The notes under the pieces: model-generated | The model's database searches: none | Seen by the model: the letters and a program-made list of their open reading frames with translations, nothing else | What the model was told of the DNA's origin: nothing | DNA from: Sisyra terminalis | Taxonomy: Eukaryota; Arthropoda; Insecta; Neuroptera; Sisyridae | Reading direction: 5' to 3' | Assembly (NCBI GenBank): GCA_958496175.1 | Contig: OY292280.1 | Span: 22,382,001-22,446,000, forward strand | Length of the DNA stretch: 64,000 nucleotides | Position numbers and translations under genes: made by a program | Shown: positions 1 to 12,700 of the stretch, piece after piece | How the letters are laid out: every line of letters begins with the position of its first letter | How positions within the stretch are numbered: the stretch's first letter is position 1

Positions 1-204
1 AATATTACCTGTTTCACATTTATTTATTCGATTTTGATTTTATGAAGTTAAAATGTAACATTGGCCATCAGATCAAACAACCATAACATTAAATATTAAA
101 TTTATTTGGATAAACTAAAGTCAATTATGAACTAATTACTTTCAAAAATTAGCTGTCGCATTGACATGTAACGTATCTCCACCTATGCTAGAACGTGTGA
201 ACTC

Positions 205-263
205 TTGACATGTATGTCAATTGAACCACCTTAAGTTTTTAGTGCCACCTGTGAGTCAGGTGG
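205..263. repeat. Two short perfect hairpins
   Basis: The first (205-220) has 7-base arms ttgacat/atgtcaa around gt. The second (245-263) has 7-base arms ccacctg/caggtgg around tgagt. Both recur unchanged in the other units (16834-16892, 28167-28225, 38028-38086). Their function is unknown; short dyads of this kind can bind proteins or be incidental. Confidence 0.6.
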
Positions 264-402
264 ATGTACTCATAGCTTCCAACATAATACGAATCGCATT
301 TTGGCGTTGTCTTAATTCAAAATTCTAAACAATTCGAATTGTCAATACATAAGAAATGTTAGAAATAAGCAATAAATTTAAAAATTAAATATAATTACTT
401 AC

Positions 403-467
403 TGCTTTTGATTTTTCACACATAAGAGATGAAATTGAGTAGGAAATTGAATATGAAATAAAGGCAT
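403..467 (-). CDS. Candidate first coding exon (U0, partial gene)
   Basis: On the minus strand an ATG (467-465) opens 21 codons that end two bases into a codon at a GTAAGT donor (intron begins at 402). The acceptor and later exons would lie to the left, outside the window. The same exon occurs in U2 and U3, where the frame continues in phase after the acceptor (see 27589-28429). An in-frame open stretch upstream of the ATG includes a CxxC pair (Cys-Pro-Ala-Cys) before a TAA. Without splicing the frame stops at once (CAG TAA), so the call rests on the splice donor. Confidence 0.3.
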
Positions 468-477
468 GCCAATCGAA

Positions 478-552
478 AACTTAAGTTCATCCGTACATGC
501 TGGGCAAATTTTTCCGAAAACCAAGCTCGTTTAAGGGATGACCGCGGCAATT
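478..552. repeat. Direct repeat copy a (CxxC-frame segment)
   Basis: About 70 bases recur at 1264-1335 with high similarity, sharing the core catccgtacatgctg and the following caaatttttccgaaaac. On the minus strand both copies read through Gly-Lys-Ile-Cys-x-Ala-Cys-Thr-Asp in one frame. The two copies bracket the tRNA-like block. This could be an old exon duplication or a repeat flanking an insertion. Confidence 0.6.
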
Positions 553-603
553 TGGTGACGTTATGGCATTATTTCTAGACTTAAAAAAATATAAATAAAT
601 AAT

Positions 604-690
604 AAAAAAAAAAAATATGACATTTTCAAGGTTCGAACCCGGAGATTGTTGCTTTAGATTCTCTCAACATATCCACTCGGCTACAACTGC
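604..690 (-). repeat. Degenerate tRNA-like element B with T-run
   Basis: On the minus strand a Pol III box A match (tagccgagtgg, 682-672) is followed by a box B match (gggttcgaacc, 640-630). Twelve T residues (615-604 on +) follow about 15 bases later, which is the form of a Pol III terminator. The T-arm and anticodon arm do not pair well and the acceptor ends do not match, so this is not a working tRNA gene. A tRNA-derived SINE fragment is the best reading. The complete copies are at 28566-28651 and 38427-38512. Confidence 0.55.
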
Positions 691-699
691 ACGTGTTTG

Positions 700-860
700 C
701 ATTAAATAAAAACTTATATATAAATATTTCTCAGATCACAAAATTCAAATTTCTTTCGGGATCGAAATATTTGAAATTTTCCAAAACAAATTGAAACCAT
801 AGCTGCTCCATAATACTTCCGGAAAATGTGTCATTATACATAGTAACATTTTGATGTTTT
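700..860. repeat. Flank B, diverged copy of the flank of tRNA-like element A
   Basis: This stretch shares an ordered series of words with 14975-15130: an AT-rich lead, a tcgatc/gatcga block, gaattttccaaaa or gaaattttccaaaa, then ccatagctgctccat and a following ggaaaat. In both places it sits on the same side of a tRNA-like block. The two are old copies of one repeat family. In minus-strand orientation this conserved part lies 5' of the Pol III boxes, not 3' as in a typical tRNA-headed SINE. Confidence 0.5.
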
Positions 861-867
861 TCCCCAT

Positions 868-888
868 TTTTTTCGATATTTAAAATTC
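868..888. repeat. Right arm of 21-bp inverted repeat (U0)
   Basis: This 21-mer (six T, cgatat, ttaaaattc) is the exact reverse complement of a 21-mer near the left end of the complete units (25357-25377 in U2). U0's own left arm would lie outside the window. Confidence 0.55.
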
Positions 889-1263
889 TAAGAAACGGTA
901 ATGCATTGTTGTCGTATGAACAAATATGTACTGCTCTTCTTTAAAGTAAATCAAAACCAACTATCAACTTTAAGAATTTAATTCCACAAAAAGAAAACAA
1001 AATAAGTTTTCTCGTAAATTCCAATAAGATATTCAACTCTTTTGTTGTTGTTGTACTATATTTGTACAATAACATAGGAAATAATATGAGAAATATCGTG
1101 AAAAATCATATAGTTTGGAAGGCAATCTGCTTACACCAATGTACAAACAAAATAAATAGCTGCATAAATGTTGCATTTAATTACATTTCTCGGGTAATTT
1201 TAGGGCTGCTTTATGGTTTAATTTGTAATTTGTAAGGGTTATTTGAAATTTTTCATAAAAATA

Positions 1264-1335
1264 TAAGTCCATCCGTACATGCTGTGCAAATTTTTCCGAA
1301 AACAAACCACATTTAAGGGATGAAATCGACAATCA
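1264..1335. repeat. Direct repeat copy b
   Basis: Second copy of the repeat at 478-552, about 785 bases away. The minus-strand CxxC frame is kept here (Cys-Thr-Ala-Cys) but stops at TGA shortly after, with no donor at the matching place. Confidence 0.55.
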
Positions 1336-2408
1336 AAGTGGCAGAAGAAATCATCAAACTTCAAGTGTTTGTAACGTCAAGGGATCAAATAAGGGATGGT
1401 TTTCGATCCAGATAAAGTTTCGGGTTCGTAACAATGTATTAAACGATAATATAACAATCTATTCCAAATTCGAGAAAACAAAATTTTTCACCAAAATAAA
1501 CCGTGGGTTAACCATCGTTAATTTTTCACGAAAATCGTAAACTTTATAAATAAATTATTAAACAATGTCCTTACGTGAGGAGTGGAGTGAAAATTTTTTT
1601 ATCCTGTGTGCCAAAAGACACCCGCAATATCGTTTCATACTTTCAAAAAGGACAATTTTTTAATGCATAAAAAGGACATAAGGGATGTTTTCCTCACTAA
1701 ATTAAAGTTGAATATTATAAACTAAACCATTCTTAACCACTATGCAAAAAATAAAAAGCATTTGTTACGTATATCATTGGAAAATTGAAACTGGAAATTA
1801 AATTGTTGAAAGTCTATGCGAAAAAATTCGACTGATATTGGGTCATTTAAAGATGGTGACTTTTCATTATGAGGTCTAGTTTTCTCAACGGATTTTGAAT
1901 TAAGGCTATCAAGTGAAATATAATAGGAAAACAATTTTGTCCTGTGTGCCCAAAGACACCCGCAATATCGTTTCAAACTTTCAAAAAGGACAATTTTCTA
2001 ATGCTTAAAAAGGACATAAGGGATGTTTTCCTCACTAAATTAAAGTAGAATATTATAAACTAAACCATTCTTAACCACTATGCAAAAAATAAAAAGCATT
2101 TGATACGTATATCTTTGGAAAATTGAAACAGGAAATTAATTTGATGAAAGTCTATGCGAAAAAATTCGTCTGATATTGGGTCATTTAAAGAAGGTGACTT
2201 TTCATTATGAGGTCTAGTTTTCTCAACGGATTTTGAAATAAGGCTATCAAGTGAAATATAATAGGAAAAAAATTTTGTCCTGTGTGCCAAAAGACACCCG
2301 CAATATCGTTTTAAACTTTCAAAAAGGACAATTTTCTAATGCATAAAAAGGACATAAGGGATGTTTTCCTCACTAAATTAAAGTTGAATATTATAAACTA
2401 AACCATTC

Positions 2409-4680
2409 TTAACCACTATACAAAAAATAAAAAGCATTTGTTACGTATATCTTTGGAAAATTGAAACTGGAAATTAAATTGTTAAAGTCTATGCGAAAAA
2501 ATTCGACTGATATGGGGTCATTTAAAGAAGGTGACTTTTCATTATGAGGTCTAGTTTTCTCAACGGATTTTGAATTAAGGCTATCAAGTGGAATATAATA
2601 GGAAAACAATTTTGTCCTGTGTGCCAAAAGACACCCGCAATATCGTTTCAAACTTTCAAAAAGGACAATTTTCTAATGCATAAAAAGGACATAAGGGATG
2701 TTTTCCTTTCTAAATTAAAGTAGAATATTATAAACTAAACCATTCTTAACCACTATGCAAAAAATAAAAAGCATTTGTTACGTATATCTTTGGAAAATTG
2801 AAACAGGAAATTAAATTGATGAAAGTCTATGCGAAAAAATTCGTCTGATATTGGGTCATTTAAAGAAGGTGACTTTTCATTATGAGGTCTAGTTTTCTCA
2901 ACGGATTTTGAAATAAGGCTATCAAGTGAAATATAATAGGAAAAAACTTTTGTCCTGTGTGCCAAAAGACACCCGCAATATCGTTTCAAACTTTCCAAAA
3001 GGACAATTTTCAAATGCATAAAAAGGACATAAGGGATGTTTTCCTTCACTAAATTAAAGTAATATATTATAAACTAAACCATTCTTAACCTCTATGCAAA
3101 AAATAAAAAGCATTTGTTACGTACATCTTTGGAAAATTGAAACTGGAAATTAAATTGATGAAAGTCTATGCGAAAAAATTCGACTGATATTGGGTCACTT
3201 AAAGAAGGTGACTTTTCATTATGAGGTCTAGTTTTCTCAACGGATTCTGAATTAAGGCTATCAAGTGAAATATAATAGGAAAACAATTTTGTCCTGTGTG
3301 CCAAAAGACACCCGCAATATCGTTTCAAACTTTCAAAAAGGACAAATTTCTAATGCATAAAAAGGACATAAGGGATGTTTTCCTCACTAAATTAAAGTTG
3401 AATATTATAAACTAAACCATTCTTAACCACTATGCAAAAAATAAAAAGTATTTGTTACGTATATCTTTGGAAAATTGAAACTGGAAATTAAATTGTTAAA
3501 GTCTATGCGAAAAAATTCGACTGATATTGGGTCATTTAAAGAAGGTGACTTTTCATTATGAGGTCTAGTTTTCTCAACGGATTTTGAATTAAGGCTATCA
3601 AGTGAAATATAATAGAAAAAAAATTTTGTCCTGTGTGCCAAAAGACCCCCGCAATATCGTTTCAAACTTTTAAAAAGGACAATTTTCAAATGCATAAAAA
3701 GGACATAAGGGATGTTTTCCTCACTAAATTAAAGTTGAATATTATAAACTAAACCATTCTTAACCACTATGCAAAAAATAAAAAGCATTTGTTACGTTTA
3801 TCTTTGGAAAATTGAAACTGGAAATTAAATTGTTGAAAGTCTATGCGAAAAAATTCGTCTGATATTGGGTCATTTAAAGAAGGTGACTTTTCATTATGAG
3901 GTCTAGTTTTCTCAACGGATTTTGAAATAAGGCTATCAAGTGAAATATAATAGGAAAAAACTTTTGTCCTGTGTGCCGAAAGACACCCGCAATATCGTTT
4001 CAAACTTTCAAAAAGGACAATTTTCTAATGCATAAAAAGGACATAAGGGATGTTTTCCTTCACTAAATTAAAGTAGAATACTATAAACTATACCATTCTT
4101 AACCACTATGCAAAAAATAAAAAGCATTTGTTACGTATATCTTTGGAAAATTGAAACTGGAAATTAAATTTTTGTAAGTCTATGCGAAAAAATTCGACTG
4201 ATATTGGGTCATTTAAAGAAGGTGACTTTTCATTATGAGGTCTAGTTTTCTCAACGGATTCTGAATTAAGGCTATCAAGTGAAATATAATAGGAAATCAA
4301 TTTTGTCCTGTGTGCCAAAAGACACCCGCAATATCGTTTCAAACTTTCAAAAAGGTCAATTTTCTAATGCATAAAAAGGACATAAGGGATGTTTTCCTCA
4401 CTAAATTAAAGATGAATATTATAAACTAAACCATTCTTAACCACTATGCAAAAAATAAAAAGCATTTGTTACGTACATTTTTGGAAAATTGAAACTGGAA
4501 ATTAAATTGATGAAAGTCTATGCGAAAAAATTCGACTGATATTGGGTCATTTAAAGAAGGTGACTTTTCATTATGAGGTCTAGTTTTCTCAACGGATTCT
4601 GAATTAAGGCTATCAAGTGAAATATAATAGGAAAACAATTTTGTCCTGTGTGCCAAAAGACACCCGCAATATCGTTTCAA
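2409..4680. repeat. Satellite block copied at 7818-9752
   Basis: Monomers at 2409 and 2753 reappear at 7818 and 8162 (offset 5,409), including the rare lost base in attgttaaagtc. Monomers at 3767, 4106 and 4444 reappear at 8839, 9178 and 9516 (offset 5,072). The 337-base change in offset means one monomer was lost or gained between the copies; the monomer at 8501 is mosaic. Confidence 0.75.
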
Positions 4681-4781
4681 ACTTTCAAAAAGGACAATTT
4701 TCTAATGCATAAAAAGGACATAAGGGATGTTTTCCTCACTAAATTAAAGTTGAATATTATAAACTAAACCATTCTTAACCA

Positions 4782-7047
4782 CTATGCAAAAAATAAAAAG
4801 CATTTGTTACGTATATCTTTGGAAAATTGAAACTGGAAATTAAATTGTTGAAAGTCTATGCGAAAAAATTCGACTGATATTGGGTCATTTAAAGAAGGTG
4901 ACTTTTCAATATGAGGTCTTGTTTTCTCAACGGATTCTGAATTAAGGCTATCAAGTGAAATATAATAGGAAATCAATTTTGTCCTGTGTGCCAAAAGACA
5001 CCCGCAATATCGTTTCAAACATTCAAAAAGGACAATTTTCTAATGCATAAAAAGGACATAAGGGATGTTTTCCTCACTAAATTAAAGTTGAATATTATAA
5101 ACTAAACCGTTCTTAACCACTATGCAAAAAATAAAAAGCATTTGTTACGTACACCTTAGGAAAATTGATACTGGAAATTAAATTGATGAAAGTCTATGCG
5201 AAAAAATTCGACTGATATTGGGTCAATTAAAGAAGGTGACTTTTCATTATGAGGTCTAGTTTTCTCAACGGATTCTGAATTAAGGCTATCAAGTGAAATA
5301 TAATAGGAAAACAATTTTGTCCTGTGTGCCAAAAGACACCCGCAATATCGTTTCAAACTTTCAAAAAGGACAATTTTCTAATGCATAAAAAGGACATAAG
5401 GGATGTTTTCCTCACTAAATTAAAGTTGAATATTATAAACTAAACCATTCTTAACCACTATGCAAAAAATAAAAAGCATTTGTTACGTATATCTTTGGAA
5501 AATTGAAACTGGAAATTAAATTGTTGAAAGTCTATGCGAAAAAATTCGACTGATATTGGGTCATTTAAAGAAGGTGACTTTTCAATATGAGGTCTTGTTT
5601 TCTCAACGGATTCTGAATTAAGGCTATCAAGTGAAATATAATAGGAAAAAACTTTTGTCCTGTGTGCCGAAAGACACCCGCAATATCGTTTCAAACTTTC
5701 AAAAAGGACAATTTTCTAATGCATAAAAAGGACATAAGGGATGTTTTCCTTCACTAAATTAAAGTAGAATACTATAAACTATACCATTCTTAACCACTAT
5801 GCAAAAAATAAAAAGCATTTGTTACGTATATCTTTGGAAAATTGAAACTGGAAATTAAATTTTTGTAAGTCTATGCGAAAAAATTCGACTGATATTGGGT
5901 CATTTAAAGAAGGTGACTTTTCATTATGAGGTCTAGTTTTCTCAACGGATTCTGAATTAAGGCTATCAAGTGAAATATAATAGGAAATCAATTTTGTCCT
6001 GTGTGCCAAAAGACACCCGCAATATCGTTTCAAACTTTCAAAAAGGACAATTTTCTAATGCATAAAAAGGACATAAGGGATGTTTTCCTCACTAAATTAA
6101 AGTTGAATATTATAAACTAAACCGTTCTTAACCACTATGCAAAAAATAAAAAGCATTTGTTACGTACACCTTAGGAAAATTGATACTGGAAATTAAATTG
6201 ATGAAAGTCTATGCGAAAAAATTCGACTGATATTGGGTCAATTAAAGAAGGTGACTTTTCATTATGAGGTCTAGTTTTCTCAACGGATTCTGAATTAAGG
6301 CTATCAAGTGAAATATAATAGGAAAACAATTTTGTCCTGTGTGCCAAAAGACACCCGCAATATCGTTTCAAACTTTCAAAAAGGACAATTTTCTAATGCA
6401 TAAAAAGGACATAAGGGATGTTTTCCTCACTAAAATAAAGTTGAATATTATAAACTAAACCATTCTTAACCACTATGCAAAAAATAAAAAGCATTTGTTA
6501 CGTATATCTTTGGAAAATTGAAACTGGAAATTAAATTGTTGAAAGTCTATGCGAAAAAATTCGACTGATATTGGGTTATTTAAAGAAGGTGACTTTTCAA
6601 TATGAGGTCTTGTTTTCTCAACGGATTCTGAATTAAGGCTATCAAGTGAAATATAATAGGAAATCAATTTTGTCCTGTGTGCCAAAAGACACCCGCAATA
6701 TCGTTTCAAACATTCAAAAAGGACAATTTTCTAATGCATAAAAAGGACATAAGGGATGTTTTCCTCACTAAATTAAAGTTGAATATTATAAACTAAACCA
6801 TTCTTAACCACTATGCAAAAAATAAAAAGCATTTGTTACGTATATCTTTGGAAAATTGAAACTGGAAATTAAATTGTTGAAAGTCTAAGCGAAAAAATTC
6901 GACTGATATTGGGTCATTTAAAGAAGGTGACTTTTCATTATGAGGTCTAGTTTTCTCAACGGATTCTGAATTAAGGCTATCAAGTGAAATATAATAGGAA
7001 AACAATTTTGTCCTGTGTGCCAAAAGACACCCGCAATATCGTTTCAA
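4782..7047. repeat. Trimeric higher-order repeat, period about 1,015 bp
   Basis: Successive monomer types recur every third monomer. The types at 4782, 5156 and 5458 match those at 5797, 6171 and 6473, each 1,015 bases on. The type at 5156 carries private changes (cttaggaaaattgatactgg) repeated at 6171, and again near 9890. Confidence 0.7.
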
Positions 7048-7817
7048 ACTTTCAAAAAGGACAATTTTCTAATGCATAAAAAGGACATAAGGGATGTTTT
7101 CCTCACTAAATTAAAGTTGAATATTATAAACTAAACCTTTCTTAACCACTATGCAAAAAATACGAAGCATTTGTTACGTATATCTTTGGAAAATTGAAAC
7201 TGGAAATTAAATTGTTGAAAGTCTATGCGAAAACATTCGACTGATATTGGGTCACTTTAAGAAGGTGACTTTTCATTATGAGTTCTAGTTTTCTCAACGG
7301 ATTTTGAATTAAGGCTATCAAGTGAAATATAATAGAAAAAAAATTTTGTCCTGTGTGCCAAAAGACACCCGCAATATCGTTTCAAACTTTCAAAAAGGAC
7401 AATTTTCTAATGCATAAAAAGGACATAAGGGATGTTTTCCTCACTAAATTAAAGATGAATATTATAAACTAAACCATTCTTAACCACTATGCAAAAAATA
7501 AAAAGCATTTGTTACGTACATCTTTGGAAAATTGAAACTGGAAATTAAATTGTTGAAAGTCTATGCGAAAAAATTAGTCTGATATTGGGTCATTTAATGA
7601 AGGTGACTTTTCATTATGAGGTCTAGTTTTCTCAACGGATTTTGAAATAAGGCTTTCAAGTGAAATATAATAGGAAAAAACTTTTGTCCTGTGTGCCAAA
7701 AGACACCCGCAATATCGTTTCAAACTTTCAAAAAGGACAATTTTCTAATGCATAAAAAGGACATAAGGGATGTTTTCCTCACTAAATTAAAGTTGAATAT
7801 TATAAACTAAACCATTC

Positions 7818-9752
7818 TTAACCACTATACAAAAAATAAAAAGCATTTGTTACGTATATCTTTGGAAAATTGAAACTGGAAATTAAATTGTTAAAGTCTA
7901 TGCGAAAAAATTCGACTGATATAGGGTCATTTAAAGAAGGTGACTTTTCATTATGAGGTCTAGTTTTCTCAACGGATTTTGAATTAAGGCTATCAAGTGA
8001 AATATAATAGGAAAACAATTTTGTCCTGTGTGCCAAAAGACACCCGCAATATCGTTTCAAACTTTCAAAAAGGACAATTTTCTAATGCATAAAAAGGACA
8101 TAAGGGATGTTTTCCTCACTAAATTAAAGTAGAATATTATAAACTAAACCATTCTTAACCACTATGCAAAAAATAAAAAGCATTTGTTACGTATATCTTT
8201 GGAAAATTGAAACAGGAAATTAAATTGATGAAAGTCTATGCGAAAAAATTCGTCTGATATTGGGTCATTTAAAGAAGGAGACTTTTCATTATGAGGTCTA
8301 GTTTTCTCAACGGATTTTGAAATAAGGCTATCAAGTGAAATATAATAGGAAAAAACTTTTGTCCTGTGTGCCAAAAGACACCCGCAATATCGTTTCAAAC
8401 TTTCCAAAAGGACAATTTTCAAATGCATAAAAAGGACATAAGGGATGTTTTCCTTCACTAAATTAAAGTAATATATTATAAACTAAACCATTCTTAACCT
8501 CTATGCAAAAAATAAAAAGCATTTGTTACGTATATCTTTGGAAAATTGAAACTGGAAATTAAATTGTTGAAAGTCTAAGCGAAAAAATTCGACTGATATT
8601 GGGTCATTTAAAGAAGGTGACTTTTCATTATGAGGTCTAGTTTTCTCAACGGATTTTGAATTAAGGCTATCAAGTGAAATATAATAGAAAAAAAATTTTG
8701 TCCTGTGTGCCAAAAGACCCCCGCAATATCGTTTCAAACTTTTAAAAAGGACAATTTTCAAATGCATAAAAAGGACATAAGGGATGTTTTCCTCATTAAA
8801 TTAAAGTTGAATATTATAAACTAAACCATTCTTAACCACTATGCAAAAAATAAAAAGCATTTGTTACGTTTATCTTTGGAAAATTGAAACTGGAAATTAA
8901 ATTGTTGAAAGTCTATGCGAAAAAATTCGTCTGATATTGGGTCATTTAAAGAAGGTGACTTTTCATTATGAGGTCTAGTTTTCTCAACGGATTTTGAAAT
9001 AAGGCTATCAAGTGAAATATAATAGGAAAAAACTTTTGTCCTGTGTGCCGAAAGACACCCGCAATATCGTTTCAAACTTTCAAAAAGGACAATTTTCTAA
9101 TGCATAAAAAGGACATAAGGGATGATTTCCTTCACTAAATTAAAGTAGAATACTATAAACTAAACCATTCTTAACCACTATGCAAAAAATAAAAAGCATT
9201 TGTTACGTATATCTTTGGAAAATTGAAACTGGAAATTAAATTTTTGTAAGTCTATGCGAAAAAATTCGACTGATATTGGGTCATTTAAAGAAGGTGACTT
9301 TTCATTATGAGGTCTAGTTTTCTCAACGGATTCTGAATTAAGGCTATCAAGTGAAATATAATAGGAAATCAATTTTGTCCTGTGTGCCAAAAGACACCCG
9401 CAATATCGTTTCAAACTTTCAAAAAGGACAATTTTCTAATGCATAAAAAGGACATAAGGGATGTTTTCCTCACTAAATTAAAGATGAATATTATAAACTA
9501 AACCATTCTTAACCACTATGCAAAAAATAAAAAGCATTTGTTACGTACATTTTTGGAAAATTGAAACTGGAAATTAAATTGATGAAAGTCTATGCGAAAA
9601 AAATCGACTGATATTGGGTCATTTAAAGAAGGTGACTTTTCATTATGAGGTCTAGTTTTCTCAACGGATTCTGAATTAAGGCTATCAAGTGAAATATAAT
9701 AGGAAAACAATTTTGTCCTGTGTGCCAAAAGACACCCGCAATATCGTTTCAA
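7818..9752. repeat. Second copy of the 2409-4680 satellite block
   Basis: Six monomers correspond to seven in the first copy. The mosaic monomer at 8501 has the right part (FKSL...CGG frame variant, FFFYY) of the monomer at 3423 and the left part (FRLDFQQ variant) of a 6811-type monomer. It also has the flank of the monomer at 3092 (ttaacctctatgc). This marks an unequal crossover or conversion tract. Confidence 0.7.
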
Positions 9753-12700
9753 ACTTTCAAAAAGGACAATTTTCTAATGCATAAAAAGGACATAAGGGAT
9801 GTTTTCCTCACTAAATTAAAGTTGAATATTATAAACTAAACCGTTCTTAACCACTATGCAAAAAATAAAAAGCATTTGTTACGTACACCTTAGGAAAATT
9901 GATACTGGAAATTAAATTGATGAAAGTCTATGCGAAAAAATTCGACTGATATTGGGTCACTTTAAGAAGGTGACTTTTCATTATGAGTTCTAGTTTTCTC
10001 AACGGATTTTGAATTAAGGCTATCAAGTGAAATATAATAGAAAAAAAAATTTGTCCTGTGTGCCAAAAGACACCCGCAATATCGTTTCAAACTTTCAAAA
10101 AGGACAATTTTCTAATGCATAAAAAGGACATAAGGGATGTTTTCCTCACTAAATTAAAGATGAATATTATAAACTAAACCATTCTTAACCACTATGCAAA
10201 AAATAAAAAGCATTTGTTACGTACATCTTTGGAAAATTGAAACTGGAAATTAAATTGTTGAAAGTCTATGCGAAAAAATTCGTCTGATATTGGGTCATTT
10301 AATGAAGGTGACTTTTCATTATGAGGTCTAGTTTTCTCAACGGATTTTGAAATAAGGCTTTCAAGTGAAATATAATAGGAAAAAACTTTTGTCCAGTGTG
10401 CCAAAAGACACCCGCAATATCGTTTCAAACTTTCAAAAAGGACAATTTACTAATGCATAAAAAGGACATAAGGGATGTTTTCCTTCACTAAATTAAATTA
10501 GAATATTATAAACTAAACCATTCTTAACCACTATGCAAAAAATAAAAAGCATTTGTTACGTATATCTTTGGAAAATTGAAACTGGAAATTAAATTTTTGT
10601 AAGTCTATGCGAAAAAATTCGACTGATATTGGGTCATTTAAAGAAGGTGACTTTTCATTATGAGGTCTAGTTTTCTCAACGGATTCTGAATTAAGGCTAT
10701 CAAGTGAAATATAATAGGAAATCAATTTTGTCCTGTGTGCCAAAAGACACCCGCAATATCGTTTCAAACTTTCAAAAAGGACAATTTTCTAATGCATAAA
10801 AAGGACATAAGGGATGTTTTCCTCACTAAATTAAAGATGAATATTATAAACTAAACCATTCTTAACCACTATGCAAAAAATAAAATGCATTTGTTACGTA
10901 CATTTTTGGAAAATTGAAACTGGAAATTAAATTGATGAAAGTCTATGCGAAAAAATTCGACTGATATTGGGTCAATTAAAGAAGGTGACTTTTCATTACG
11001 AGGTCTAGTTTTCTCAACGGATTCTGAATTAAGGCTATCAAGTGAAATATAATAGGAAAACAATTTTGTCCTGTGTGCCAAAAGACACCCGCAATATCGA
11101 TTCAAACTTTCAAAAAGGACAATTTTCTAATGCATAAAAAGGACATAAGGGATGTTTTCCTCACTAAATTAAAGTTGAATATTATAAACTAAACCATTCT
11201 TAACCACTATGCAAAAAATAAAAAGGATTTGTTACGTATATCTTTGGAAAATTGAAACTGGAAATCAAATTGTTGAAAGTCTATGCGAAAAAATTCGACT
11301 GATATTGGGTCATTTAAAGAAGGTGACTTTTCATTATGAGGTCTAGTTTTCTCAACGGATTCAGAATTAAGGCTATCAAGTGAAATATAATAGGAAATCA
11401 ATTTTGTCCTGTGTGCCAAAAGACACCCGCAATATCGTTTCAAACATTCAAAAAGGACAATTTTCTAATGCATTAAAAGGACATAAGGGATGTTTTCCTT
11501 CACTAAATTAAAGTTGAATATTATAAACTAAACCATTCTTAACCACTATGCAAAAAATAAAAAGCATTTGTTACGTACACCTTTGGAAAATTGAAACTGG
11601 AAATTAAATTGATGAAAGTCTATGCGAAAAAATTCGACTGATATTGGGTCAATTAAAGAAGGTGACTTTTCATTATGAGGTCTAGTTTTCTCAAGGGATT
11701 CTGAATTAAGGCTATCAAGTGAAATATAATAGGAAAACAATTTTGTCCTGTGTGCCAAAAGACACCCGCAATATCGTTTCACACTTTCAAAAAGGACAAT
11801 TTTCTAATGCATAAAAAGGACATAAGGGATGTTTTCCTCACTAAATTAAAGTTGAATATTATAAACTAAACCATTCTTAACCACTATGCAAAAAATAAAA
11901 AGCATTTGTTACGTATATCTTTGGAAAATTGAAACTGGAAATTAAATTGTTGAAAGTCTAAGCGAAAAAATTCGACTGATATTGGGTCATTTAAAGAAGG
12001 TGACTTTTCATTATGAGGTCTAGTTTTCTCAACGGATTCAGAATTAAGGCTATCAAGTGAAATATAAAAGGAAACAAATTTTGTCCAGTGTGCCAAAAGA
12101 CTCCCGCAATAACGTTTCAAACTTTCAAAAAGGACAAGTTTCTAATGCATATAAAGGACATAAGGGATGTTTTCCTTCACTAAATTAAAGTAGAATATTA
12201 TAAACTAAACCATTCTTAACCACTATGCAAAAAATAAAAAGCATTTGATTCGTATATCTTTGGAAAATTGAAACTGGAAATTAAATTGATGAAAGTCAAT
12301 GCGAAAAAATTCGACTGATAGTGGGTCATTTAAAGAAGGTGACTTTTCATTATGAGGTCTAGTTTTCTCAACGGATTTTTAATTAAGGCTATCAAGTGAA
12401 ATATAATGGGAAAAAAAATTTTTTCCTGTGTGCCAAAAGACACCCGCAATATCGTTCCAAACTTTCAAGAAGGACAATTTTCTAATGCATAAAAAGGACA
12501 TAAGGGAAGTTTTCCTTCACTAAATTAAAGTAGAATATTATAAACTAAACCATTCTTTACCACTATGCAAAAAATAAAAAGCATTTGATTCGTATATCTT
12601 TGGAAAATTGAAACTGGAAATTAAATTGATGAAAGTCAATGCGAAAAAATTCGACTGATATTGGGTCATTTAAAGAAGGTGACTTTTCATTATGAGGTCT

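Larger units (their letters stand above)
1..1601. mobile_element. Interspersed unit copy U0 (right 1.6 kb only)
   Basis: This is non-satellite sequence matching the right part of the complete unit at 27963-29562, with scattered substitutions and a one-base difference in a poly-A run. It starts mid-unit at the window edge, so its left part lies outside. It holds two hairpins (205-263), a candidate first coding exon on the minus strand (403-467), a degenerate tRNA-like block (604-690) and two copies of a short direct repeat (478-552, 1264-1335). From about 890 to 1600 I see only AT-rich sequence, a (TTG)4 run near 1042-1055 and the second direct repeat. It ends where the satellite motif tcctgtgtgcc begins at 1602. 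The repeated occurrence is certain; its nature as a mobile or composite element is inferred. Confidence 0.75.

Noticed and set aside
1740..1976. 78-codon minus-strand frames in each monomer as genes
   Set aside because: They start at TTG, vary mostly by replacement changes, and are broken by stops or one-base losses in several monomers.
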